Origin: a virus
Reading direction: 5' to 3' (one strand)
IMG/VR virus record: IMGVR_UViG_3300025640_000049
Span: 1 to 27,640 of that record
DNA: 27,640 bases
Each line of letters starts with the position of its first letter. The first letter of the stretch is position 1. Below are positions 7,784-13,433 of this stretch, piece by piece. Below the pieces are notes generated by a model, which did not search any database, was not told where the DNA came from, and worked only from the letters and a program-made list of their open reading frames with translations. A program made the translations under genes and the position numbers.

Positions 7784-9388
7784 TTATCTCCTACCAGTCA
7801 CAGTGATCTCGACATCCATACCTGTAAAGTTGAAGTCCTTGTCTACTCCAGCTGTCATTTTGTACGACAAGTATCTGCCAGCCATACGGGTATCCACTTT
7901 GTAGTTGTATAGGGCATCAAAACTTACATCAGACCCATAGTTAGGGGTGGCGTGTGGTAAATCTGCGGCTCCAAAAGTAAAGACAAAGCTACCTTCTGAA
8001 CTGTCTGTAGAAATCTGTGGTGTAATCTTAGATATAATCTTATAGCCAGTCAGGGGTATACCTTGGTCATCAAGGTCAAGACCTACGCGTTCAAGGAAGA
8101 ACGGCTTGGATACATCTGTGTCTATAGATTGCGACAGTGATCCTTTTTCAATCAAGTCGATACCGTAGACTTTACTGTTGGCTACTCCATCTCCAGCTTT
8201 TGCTAGAACAAGTGGATGCCTTTGGTATGGGCTTTCTTGGGTGTGGTACGATCCACCTATGTTGTCGTAGGTAGTCGTTGCATCTGCGTATGTAGACACA
8301 GAGTTTACGTTGGCTTGTGCCCCTGCAACTACGTTAGGTAAATCATAGAATGACCATATGTCTTCTTTGTAGTTGTAGACAGCGGCTCGGTTACATGCGT
8401 CACCCTCTGCATAGACAGCCATATCGTCACCCGTGTGGTAACAGAAGTATAACTCTTCAAGCAGGGAGTTATGTAAGACAAAACACTGTTCAGTCTTTGA
8501 GTTGTCTAGGCCGTTGAAGATATACTCACGGATTCTACCGTCACATATAGACTGTCTGGTGTTACCATCAGTCACGTATATGTCATCTCTATCGAAGACA
8601 TAGTGTTTACCTTCAACCTCTTGGATGCAGTTCTGGTTGATTACCCCAGCATCGTCGAATAGTTTTCTAAAGTTAAAGATAAAAGCACCACCGACAAACT
8701 CCATCATCCACACTTGGTCTTGTGAGTAGACAAGGAAGTTGGAGCCTAAAGTAGCACCATCAACTATGGGGGTCTTCATTTGCACTAGGTCATTGAATCC
8801 AGCACTGTTGGTAAGGTCTGAGGCATCCCATGTACTAGGGACTTGGTTAGCTAACACGGGGTCACTAAAGCGAACCCTGTTAGGGAAGTCCGTACCACTC
8901 TCTACTGTGCCTAGTGCAAGTAAGAAGTCACCATATGATCTCATGGCTGTCGTGGTTACGCCACTAGGCCAGTTGGTCAATGCAGTAAAGTTAGTTGCGC
9001 TGGGTACTCTATGTACTGGCACAGTGTTTGATCTGTTGATATACTGAACGTCTGCAAGTATTGTAGCTGTCACGGGTGTAATAGGGGATGCAGACAAAGA
9101 ACTGTTGAACTTCTGTGCTAGGACGCCATTAGACATCTCATAGATGTCGAAGGTATCATCCACCACTATGACTGTATCAAAACCCGTGAGGGCATCAATG
9201 CCGTATATGAACTTAGGAGTAATTGATAGGTTGCCTGAGATGCTCCTGTAAATTGGTGCTCTAGTTACCTTGGCTTCATTGAACCTGACGTTCTTGGCTC
9301 TGGTGTAGGCATTGATGGGTAGGCTGTATGGGTCAATGTCTGTAATGACACCAACAGACCCAAGCCCACGTATTGGGAGGTTAGTCAT
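7784..9388 (-). CDS. Tail hub / DNA-stabilisation-like protein
   Basis: The 534-residue protein begins MTNLPIRGLGSVGVITDIDPYSLP and continues as repeated beta-strand blocks, for example FLVYSQDQVWMMEFVGG, IQEVEGKHYVFDRDDIYVTDG and YNYKEDIWSFYDLPN. This beta-propeller-like pattern, with short 'your data, then device' strands, is what I associate with P22 gp10-type packaged-DNA stabilisation or tail-tube proteins of podoviruses that bridge portal and tail needle or fibres. It has no signal peptide or membrane segment. It is transcribed directly after the collar-type fibre gene, consistent with the tail module. The family assignment is by pattern and context, not alignment. Confidence 0.65.
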   Translation of the reverse strand: MTNLPIRGLGSVGVITDIDPYSLPINAYTRAKNVRFNEAKVTRAPIYRSISGNLSITPKFIYGIDALTGFDTVIVVDDTFDIYEMSNGVLAQKFNSSLSASPITPVTATILADVQYINRSNTVPVHRVPSATNFTALTNWPSGVTTTAMRSYGDFLLALGTVESGTDFPNRVRFSDPVLANQVPSTWDASDLTNSAGFNDLVQMKTPIVDGATLGSNFLVYSQDQVWMMEFVGGAFIFNFRKLFDDAGVINQNCIQEVEGKHYVFDRDDIYVTDGNTRQSICDGRIREYIFNGLDNSKTEQCFVLHNSLLEELYFCYHTGDDMAVYAEGDACNRAAVYNYKEDIWSFYDLPNVVAGAQANVNSVSTYADATTTYDNIGGSYHTQESPYQRHPLVLAKAGDGVANSKVYGIDLIEKGSLSQSIDTDVSKPFFLERVGLDLDDQGIPLTGYKIISKITPQISTDSSEGSFVFTFGAADLPHATPNYGSDVSFDALYNYKVDTRMAGRYLSYKMTAGVDKDFNFTGMDVEITVTGRR

Positions 9389-9406
9389 GGGCTACTTACT
9401 CCGTTC

Positions 9407-10144
9407 TTATGTTTTCATTATGTATGCTAGGGCATAGTAAGGGGGAACTGTGTCTACAGTTGCCGTATGGTTGTGGTTGCCCTGTGTGGATATACTGTGG
9501 GTATGGGAGAAAGACCTGTCGCCACTAACATGCTTTATGCTTTCTAGTGTCTCATTTATCTCATTAGCTCCTGTACCAGCGATTAGTCTGCCTGATACTG
9601 ACGTCCCAAAATTTGACCCACTGTTACCCCAACCATCTCTAGGTATTGTAACTGCTGTTGAACCAGTGTTACCGCCGTGGTTATGACCGCCAGCACTGTT
9701 AGTTGTTATAGAGTCTGTAGTAGAACCACCAGTAGCGTTGACACCATAGGATGAACCAGCACCCACCACAAACCGATTACGAAGGTCTGGGGTACTGTTG
9801 GAACCATTACATAAGACCCAACCAGAAGGGATCGCTGAGACTGCCCCAGACCACATTATGATACCACCAGTAGGCACTGCCGCACCTCCAGCTAGGGTAT
9901 TCATCTGTGCTGTCGTGGCAGTCAATCCGTCTAGCTTATTGATCTCTGATGTAGACGCTGTGACACCATCGAGAACATTGAGTTCTGTGTGTGATGCCGT
10001 GATTGCTCCAGTGACGTTCGGTAACGTGGAAAGAAGGGTGCTCTTGATTAATCGTAAGTGGTCGTCAGCTTGCGCCAAGCCGTCTGTGGAGGCTGGGTTT
10101 GAGGAGACTAGGGAGTTAATGTATGTGCCTGTTTCAAGTGCCAT
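9407..10144 (-). CDS. Tail fibre with collar domain
   Basis: The 245-residue protein is the first gene of the leftward late block. Residues 1-50 form a typical fibre attachment start (MALETGTYINSLVSS...DDHLRLIKS). Residues 51-86 carry three repeats of the TELNVLDGVTAST / SEINKLDGLTATT / AQMNTLAG type, a trimeric fibre motif. Residues about 91-131 are a phage tail collar domain: PTGGIIMWSGAVSAIPSGWV, then LCNGSN, then TPDLRNRFVVGAG. The C-terminal part is Gly/Ser-rich with three HxH motifs (H154-H156, H214-H216, H224-H226), which in T4-type fibre tips bind metal, and ends PPYYALAYIMKT, the usual end of collar fibres. It is likely a host-recognition protein at the virion surface. The ribosome site is a weak CAGGAA. 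Confidence 0.85.
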   Translation of the reverse strand: MALETGTYINSLVSSNPASTDGLAQADDHLRLIKSTLLSTLPNVTGAITASHTELNVLDGVTASTSEINKLDGLTATTAQMNTLAGGAAVPTGGIIMWSGAVSAIPSGWVLCNGSNSTPDLRNRFVVGAGSSYGVNATGGSTTDSITTNSAGGHNHGGNTGSTAVTIPRDGWGNSGSNFGTSVSGRLIAGTGANEINETLESIKHVSGDRSFSHTHSISTQGNHNHTATVDTVPPYYALAYIMKT

Positions 10145-10229
10145 ATCTAGGGTTCCTGACTATTGAGTAGCGGTGCTACGGGGCTAGCTATGCTAGTGTT
10201 TCTGGGGATGGCTCTTGTTTCGAAGGCCG

Positions 10230-10254
10230 AACAACAACAACAACAAGAACAACC
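10230..10254. repeat. (AAC)n microsatellite
   Basis: Five tandem AAC units at 10230-10244 are followed by AAG-AAC-AACC. The run is flanked by the inverted 6-mers GAAGGC (10221 area) and GCCTTC (10258 area), which would place the repeat in a loop. It lies about 90 nt upstream of the tail-fibre start, within the presumed late leader RNA. Confidence 0.7.
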
Positions 10255-10465
10255 TTTAGCCTTCTTTTTGAAATTGATGTTATTTTAAGGGTACGGGGGG
10301 TCTAATTTCCTGTGAACCTATAAAAAACTAGGGTGTATCTTGTGTAACCTGTTGTTTTCTATGGATAAGCAGGGTGCAAGGATGATGTATCCCTCGTCGA
10401 CTGCCAGTATAAATAGGAAAGACAAACGATAGACATTAGACATTGATGGGATTTTTATCTGGTTG

Positions 10466-10477
10466 TGCCATATATGC
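10466..10477. repeat. 12-nt repeat, copy 1 (TGCCATATATGC)
   Basis: Exact copy of the sequence at 10936-10947, with the palindromic core CATATATG. A protein-binding site is possible; see copy 2, which abuts a promoter-like -35 box. Confidence 0.6.
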
Positions 10478-10500
10478 TTTTAAGCAAACATTGGGACATC

Positions 10501-10579
10501 CTCAGTCAACCCAAGACAACACAGGTAATCATCCTTCCCTGGTCAACACAAGGACAAGTGCCTGGTCAACATCAGGATA
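10501..10579 (+). repeat. Three imperfect GTCAAC direct repeats
   Basis: Units begin at 10501 (CTCAGTCAACCCAAGACA), 10538 (CCTGGTCAACACAAGGACA) and 10561 (CCTGGTCAACATCAGGATA). The last two share CCTGGTCAACA exactly and are 23 bp apart. They lie just left of the CTATAG array. Operator, integrase arm-site or origin iteron are the possible roles; nothing in the sequence decides between these. Confidence 0.6.
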
Positions 10580-10601
10580 ACTCCAGACACTATAGACATC
10601 T
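10578..10601 (+). promoter_or_regulatory. Candidate phage-RNA-polymerase promoter
   Basis: TAACTCCAGACACTATAG (10578-10595) matches the T7 class promoter from -17 to +1 at 13 of 18 positions by my count, including the complete CACTATAG initiation part. The phage encodes its own T7-type polymerase, which must have promoters. The specificity of this polymerase is unknown, so the match is only suggestive. The direction would be rightward. Confidence 0.35.
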
Positions 10602-10644
10602 ACCATCATCCTCATCTATGACAATCAATAGAGAGACAATCAGT

Positions 10645-10772
10645 CTATAGTCATCCTTAGTATCTATAGTCATCTATAGTCGTCCTAGTCTATGGTTTCT
10701 TTATTGTTTGTCAGGTAGAGGATGCTCCTTAGTCATCTATAGTCATCTATAGTCATCTATAGTCATCTATAG
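10645..10772. repeat. CTATAG repeat array with 10-bp tandem core
   Basis: The core is four perfect tandem copies of AGTCATCTAT at 10731-10770, giving CTATAG at 10737, 10747, 10757 and 10767. A second pair lies at 10664 and 10674 and a single copy at 10645 (another CTATAG belongs to the promoter-like site at 10590). The 10-bp spacing puts each palindromic CTATAG on the same DNA face. CTATAG also resembles the start-site half of T7-type promoters. Candidate roles are regulator or replication-initiator binding, or repeated polymerase contacts. Confidence 0.85.
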
Positions 10773-10935
10773 TGTCTCGGCCTTGGGATCATCAGTCACT
10801 CAAGGGAAGTCTGAGGGAGCTGTAGTTCAACCAAGGCCTTCACTAGCCTTATAGTCTGGCTTGTGGTCTCTATCGTCGGTGTTCTTGTGTCTTTCTGTCT
10901 TAAAGGGTGACACAAGTATTCCTTCAGTAATTAAT

Positions 10936-10947
10936 TGCCATATATGC
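10936..10947. repeat. 12-nt repeat, copy 2 (TGCCATATATGC)
   Basis: Exact second copy of the 10466 sequence, ending 1 nt before the -35-like TTGACG. A regulator bound here could cover the early promoter. Confidence 0.6.
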
Positions 10948-10948
10948 A

Positions 10949-10977
10949 TTGACGGGGGACGTATCTTTTGATATTCC
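10949..10977 (+). promoter_or_regulatory. Possible sigma70-type early promoter
   Basis: TTGACG at 10949-10954 is separated by 17 nt from TATTCC at 10972-10977. The -35 is close to consensus but the -10 is poor. It is placed about 180 nt upstream of the first early gene, and would let host RNA polymerase start the rightward genes before the phage polymerase is made. Confidence 0.4.
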
Positions 10978-10998
10978 TTGGGTACACTGAAGGCATTT

Positions 10999-11057
10999 GC
11001 CCGACGACTAAAGATGGGCGACAGGCCGCAAGGTGTGGCAGGGGACTGTAACTCCCT
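10999..11057 (+). other. Chain of three hairpins with tRNA-like piece in early leader
   Basis: Consecutive stems are GCCC/GGGC (10999-11019), GCC/GGC with loop GCAAGGTGT (11025-11039) and GGGGA/TCCCT with the 7-nt loop CTGTAAC (11041-11057). The last looks like an anticodon arm with GUA (Tyr), the middle one like a 3-bp D arm, with one A between them as at tRNA position 26. No matching acceptor stem or TTCGA T-arm follows, so this is not a complete tRNA gene. CTCCCTCCACCA at 11052-11063 also resembles a tRNA or tmRNA 3' end. It may be an attachment-site remnant or a leader RNA structure. Confidence 0.4.
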
Positions 11058-11127
11058 CCACCAAAGCGGATCAGATCGCAAGACCAGAGCCAACAACAGG
11101 CCGAGGGATTAGTCAGACAGCAAGTGA

Positions 11128-11146
11128 CCTTCTTAACCAAAGAAGG
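11128..11146 (+). promoter_or_regulatory. Hairpin covering the first early ribosome site
   Basis: CCTTCTT (11128-11134), loop AACCA, AAGAAGG (11140-11146) gives a perfect 7-bp stem. The 3' arm is the Shine-Dalgarno sequence of the gene at 11156, so folding would hide it and limit translation unless opened. Confidence 0.5.
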
Positions 11147-11155
11147 AACTAAAGA

Positions 11156-11419
11156 ATGACAAATGAAACTAAATTCTCGCTAACATCCTCTTACATGAGT
11201 GACATACAGATACAGAACATGGCAGAGGTTGCTATTGTATCTTATGAGTTCACCGCAAGCTGGGCGGTTGCTTATACAGCCGCTTTAGAATTTGCGGCTG
11301 ACGAATGGCACACAAAAGCAACCCCATCACAAGTAATGGCGGCTGTTAGCCTTGCCAAGACTGGCTGGGAAGGCATCCGCTCTAGTGTAAAGACCTCTTT
11401 AATGGGGGCGAACCAATGA
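11156..11419 (+). CDS. Early gene 1, unknown
   Basis: The 87-residue protein is not recognised. It is mixed helical (IQNMAEVAIVSYEFTASWAV, then YTAALEFAADEWHTKATPSQ), without signal or strong membrane segment. It is the first gene of the rightward operon, preceded by AAGAAGGAAC in a ribosome-site hairpin. The next gene starts within its last codons (ATGA overlap), so the two are translationally coupled. Its position makes it a candidate host-takeover or anti-defence factor, by analogy with leading genes of T7-like phages; that role is inference only. Confidence 0.75.
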   Translation: MTNETKFSLTSSYMSDIQIQNMAEVAIVSYEFTASWAVAYTAALEFAADEWHTKATPSQVMAAVSLAKTGWEGIRSSVKTSLMGANQ

Positions 11420-11802
11420 GCACTAGCGAAATCAAAAGCAACATCATCAGAGACCTACAGGGCATAGATCAGGCCGTTGATAGCCATGTACTTGTAATGG
11501 CTGGGGACAACCACACAATCAGAATGTTCTCTTGCTGGCTCGATGGGTCTTACTTAGGTGAAGACCACTACAGACAGAACCTAAAGCGAATAGGTGAGTG
11601 TTTAGACAGCCGCAAGAAACTACGCTCATTCGTTATCGAACAGTTTACTAAGTACATTGCACACGATGCACAGTGTTCATATGGATATGCTCAGAAAGTT
11701 ATCGTTGATTATTTAGGAACTGAACTACTCCACAACCTTAACTCTGAATTGATTGACTATGTTACAGAGTTTTATGATGCACATGTGGGAGAAGTAGCAT
11801 GA
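11416..11802 (+). CDS. Early gene 2, unknown
   Basis: The 128-residue protein is unrecognised and acidic overall (pattern GIDQAVDSHVLVMAGDNHTI then DYVTEFYDAHVGEVA at the end). It overlaps both neighbours by 4 nt (ATGA), so it belongs to one tightly coupled transcript with the genes at 11156 and 11799. It has no motif I can name. Confidence 0.75.
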   Translation: MSTSEIKSNIIRDLQGIDQAVDSHVLVMAGDNHTIRMFSCWLDGSYLGEDHYRQNLKRIGECLDSRKKLRSFVIEQFTKYIAHDAQCSYGYAQKVIVDYLGTELLHNLNSELIDYVTEFYDAHVGEVA

Positions 11803-12116
11803 GCAACCCAACACAGCTTACAGCAAACCAAACAGCCGCAATGATAACACTTGTCAAAGCTGGCATGAGCAACACTGGTGCTAAGTGTATCAACGACATG
11901 ATGGACGACCCAATGCCAGTAGTACAAGCAAGTGATCTTGTAGAAGCTGGCTGGTCACAGAAGCAAGCCGAAGGTACATTTGGTTCACTTGTTGCCAGTG
12001 GTCATATCTTCCATGACGAAGGCGGTAATGCCGCCAATGATCTTTATATTCTCGAAGGTGAAGAGGAAGAGTTTGACAACCTTCGTGAGTTCTTTGTTGA
12101 AGAGGTGACACCATGA
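11799..12116 (+). CDS. Early gene 3, unknown, possibly winged-helix-like
   Basis: The 105-residue protein has a weak helix-turn-helix feel: TAAMITLVKAGMSNTGAKCI, then VVQASDLVEAGWSQKQAEGT, then a strand-like ASGHIFHDEG. The C-terminus is strongly acidic (LEGEEEEFDNLREFFVEEV). ATGA overlaps join it to both adjacent genes. I cannot assign it to a family. A small acidic regulatory or host-protein-binding role is possible but unproven. Confidence 0.7.
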   Translation: MSNPTQLTANQTAAMITLVKAGMSNTGAKCINDMMDDPMPVVQASDLVEAGWSQKQAEGTFGSLVASGHIFHDEGGNAANDLYILEGEEEEFDNLREFFVEEVTP

Positions 12117-12226
12117 GACATCTAATCAACCGCATGTTAACTCCAGACGCCCTAGCATCATTCGCTTTGTTGTCTGGCATCATCCTCACAGTTCTAGCAG
12201 TCATATACGGCTACGGCAGTTACTGA
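12113..12226 (+). CDS. 37-residue single-pass membrane protein, unknown
   Basis: This short ORF begins MRHLINRMLTPDALAS and ends with a hydrophobic segment (FALLSGIILTVLAVIYGYG) then SY. The start ATG overlaps the stop of the previous gene (ATGA), a coupling that supports translation. One membrane-spanning helix with a basic N-terminus is predicted by eye, so the N-terminus is probably inside. Function unknown. Confidence 0.6.
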   Translation: MRHLINRMLTPDALASFALLSGIILTVLAVIYGYGSY

Positions 12227-12238
12227 GCCTACTTGTGT

Positions 12239-12258
12239 CGCCATGCTTCGGCGTGGCG
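12239..12258 (+). other. UUCG-tetraloop hairpin between early genes
   Basis: CGCCATGC-TTCG-GCGTGGCG forms an 8-bp stem with one T-G pair and a stable C(UUCG)G loop. No T-run follows, so it is more likely an mRNA stabiliser or processing site than a terminator. A second small stem (AGTGG/CCACT) follows before the next ribosome site. Confidence 0.55.
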
Positions 12259-12301
12259 CATCAAGTGGACTTAGCCACTGAACAACTGAAGGAACAGAAG
12301 A

Positions 12302-12592
12302 ATGGCAAAATATGTAGTAATAGCAAACCTAACAATTGCTGATCAAACAAAATTGGGCTTTGAATTTAAGTCTAAAATTGTGTCTAATTATTGGAACCCA
12401 TCGACAAAAGATAATCCTAATAAACCTCTAATTCCGCTTTATGGTAATGAGCCAAAATTGTTTGACAACATTACTTCTGCTGACGCATTCGCAGAAAGAT
12501 TGCGTAGGTATAGATTTGATGGTCAGCAAATTACAGTGGCTTGGTTTGAAGCTGTTGAATACACTGTTTCATTTGAAGAGGTGGCGGCATGA
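12302..12592 (+). CDS. Early gene 5, unknown
   Basis: The 96-residue protein (MAKYVVIANLTIADQTKLGF start, VAWFEAVEYTVSFEEVAA end) is unrecognised. It reads as a beta-rich small domain, AT-rich relative to its neighbours. The leader AACTGAAGGAACAGAAGA before ATG resembles the leaders of the genes at 11156 and 13019. The following gene overlaps its end by 4 nt. Confidence 0.75.
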   Translation: MAKYVVIANLTIADQTKLGFEFKSKIVSNYWNPSTKDNPNKPLIPLYGNEPKLFDNITSADAFAERLRRYRFDGQQITVAWFEAVEYTVSFEEVAA

Positions 12593-12927
12593 GACTTTAC
12601 ACAAGCCCCAAGGGCGAATGGTCAGGAACACAGGCAGACGCAAAGAAGCTAGGGGCATTCGTTGAGGCTGATGTTCCCACATCTAAGGCTGATCTGCTGG
12701 CTTTCTTAAATGACCACAGCGTCATGATTAATAAGCTAAAGGAGCTAGGCTACGAAGCACCACAGCCAACCACAGCACCAGTCCAACCGAAGGAACTCAA
12801 AGGCGGTTCTTGGGACGAGTACAACGCCATTCGCAACCATTTGGAAACGTGCGATGCCAAAGCATTAAACACGGCTCTCACCATCATCACTGGACGCCTT
12901 GGCGACCTACTTGAGAAGGCCAGCTGA
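12589..12927 (+). CDS. Early gene 6, unknown
   Basis: The 112-residue protein starts MRLYTSPKGEWSGTQADAKK and contains a Pro/Thr-rich linker (APQPTTAPVQPKELKGG, about residues 62-78) between an N-terminal helical half and a C-terminal helical half (YNAIRNHLETCDAKALNTAL). Such a two-part layout suggests two small domains. It is coupled to the previous gene (ATGA). Function unknown. Confidence 0.75.
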   Translation: MRLYTSPKGEWSGTQADAKKLGAFVEADVPTSKADLLAFLNDHSVMINKLKELGYEAPQPTTAPVQPKELKGGSWDEYNAIRNHLETCDAKALNTALTIITGRLGDLLEKAS

Positions 12928-12997
12928 TTGCATCAGTTAGCCCAGCGTCAAGGCGTTGGGTTTGCTCATGCAATCAAGCATGAACTAGCGAAGCTAG
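12926..12997 (+). other. Nested hairpin RNA element before the gene at 13019
   Basis: An outer stem GATTGCAT/ATGCAATC (12926-12933 with 12968-12975) encloses an inner stem CCCAGCG/CGTTGGG (12941-12960). A third stem CTAGC/GCTAG with GAA loop (12985-12997) follows directly. No T-run is present. It begins on the stop codon of the previous gene, so it is likely an intergenic processing or translation-control structure. Confidence 0.55.
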
Positions 12998-13018
12998 AAC
13001 TAAAGAAGGAACAAAAGA

Positions 13019-13234
13019 ATGATTACTAATTATACCCCACAGTCAACAATCGAAGCCATGCAAGTCGCCTTGTTCCGCAGTCTAACCGCCAGATCAATAG
13101 ACAGGGCACAGGCCGCCGCTACACTAGCACAATCAATGGCAAGCAACCTGACACAACAGGAACTAGAGCAAGCTAAGGCTGGAGCTATAGACATGGCAGT
13201 CCGTGAGCAACAAGGGAGAAAGTCCAATGGGTGA
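13019..13234 (+). CDS. Early gene 7, unknown, helical
   Basis: The 71-residue protein is Ala/Gln-rich and helical throughout (MITNYTPQSTIEAMQVALFR... AQSMASNLTQQELEQAKAGA). Its last residues QQGRKSNG are encoded by a sequence that is also the ribosome site of the next gene. The AAGAAGGAACAAAAGA leader is shared with other early genes. Function unknown. Confidence 0.7.
   Translation: MITNYTPQSTIEAMQVALFRSLTARSIDRAQAAATLAQSMASNLTQQELEQAKAGAIDMAVREQQGRKSNG
13211..13229 (+). repeat. Translation-start module, copy 1
   Basis: CAAGGGAGAAAGTCCAATG encodes the end of the 13019 gene, supplies the ribosome site (AAGGGAG) and gives the ATG of the next gene. An identical 19-nt copy lies at 13404-13422. 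Confidence 0.85.
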
Positions 13235-13433
13235 AGTAATACAAATGAATGCTGATTATGTACTAGGGATGCAGTCAGCAAGGGAAGCAGTAGCGTCAGG
13301 CGACATCTACTGTCTTGAAAGTGCGCTAATGCTTTACGAGCAAGACCCAGCGGACAGTGAGTTTCAAAGGGGACACCACAGGGCACTTATAAACCTACAT
13401 CAGCAAGGGAGAAAGTCCAATGACCTTTCTTGA
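13227..13433 (+). CDS. Early gene 8, unknown
   Basis: I chose ATG 13227 (68 residues, MGEVIQMNADYVLGMQSARE...) over the in-frame ATG at 13203 because AAGGGAG lies at a good distance before 13227 and none before 13203. The protein is helical with an acidic-to-neutral profile (YCLESALMLYEQDPADSEF). It ends LHQQGRKSNDLS, the same QQGRKSN peptide as the preceding gene, because the integrase start module is a copy of its own. It overlaps the integrase start by 14 nt. Function unknown. Confidence 0.7.
   Translation: MGEVIQMNADYVLGMQSAREAVASGDIYCLESALMLYEQDPADSEFQRGHHRALINLHQQGRKSNDLS
13404..13422 (+). repeat. Translation-start module, copy 2
   Basis: Second exact copy of the 19-nt module, ending on the integrase ATG at 13420. 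Confidence 0.85.

Larger units (their letters stand above)
10145..11155. other. Divergent control region, no credible gene
   Basis: This 1011-nt region lies between the leftward late block and the rightward early genes, so both transcription directions start here. Open frames inside it are short and low in coding character. It contains an (AAC)n run, three imperfect GTCAAC repeats, an array of CTATAG repeats with 10-bp period, two copies of a 12-nt sequence, a sigma70-like promoter, a T7-promoter-like sequence and several hairpins, annotated separately. I could not place the leftward late promoter. A replication origin here is possible (iteron-like repeats, divergent transcription) but is inference. 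Confidence 0.75.

Noticed and set aside
10465-10650. 61-residue ORF in the control region
   Set aside because: It runs through the direct repeats and CTATAG copies, has no ribosome site and low-complexity content; it is probably not a gene.
10645-10772. CRISPR array
   Set aside because: Tandem 10-bp units with no unique spacers; it is an iteron-like array, not repeat-spacer DNA.
11016-11100. tRNA-Tyr gene in the early leader
   Set aside because: D-arm-like and anticodon-arm-like stems exist, but no acceptor stem pairing and no TTCGA T-arm follow, so a functional tRNA cannot be built.
10827-11140. Two leftward ORFs of 89 and 69 residues in the control region
   Set aside because: They overlap each other, the promoter-like and hairpin sequences, and have no ribosome sites or coding character.
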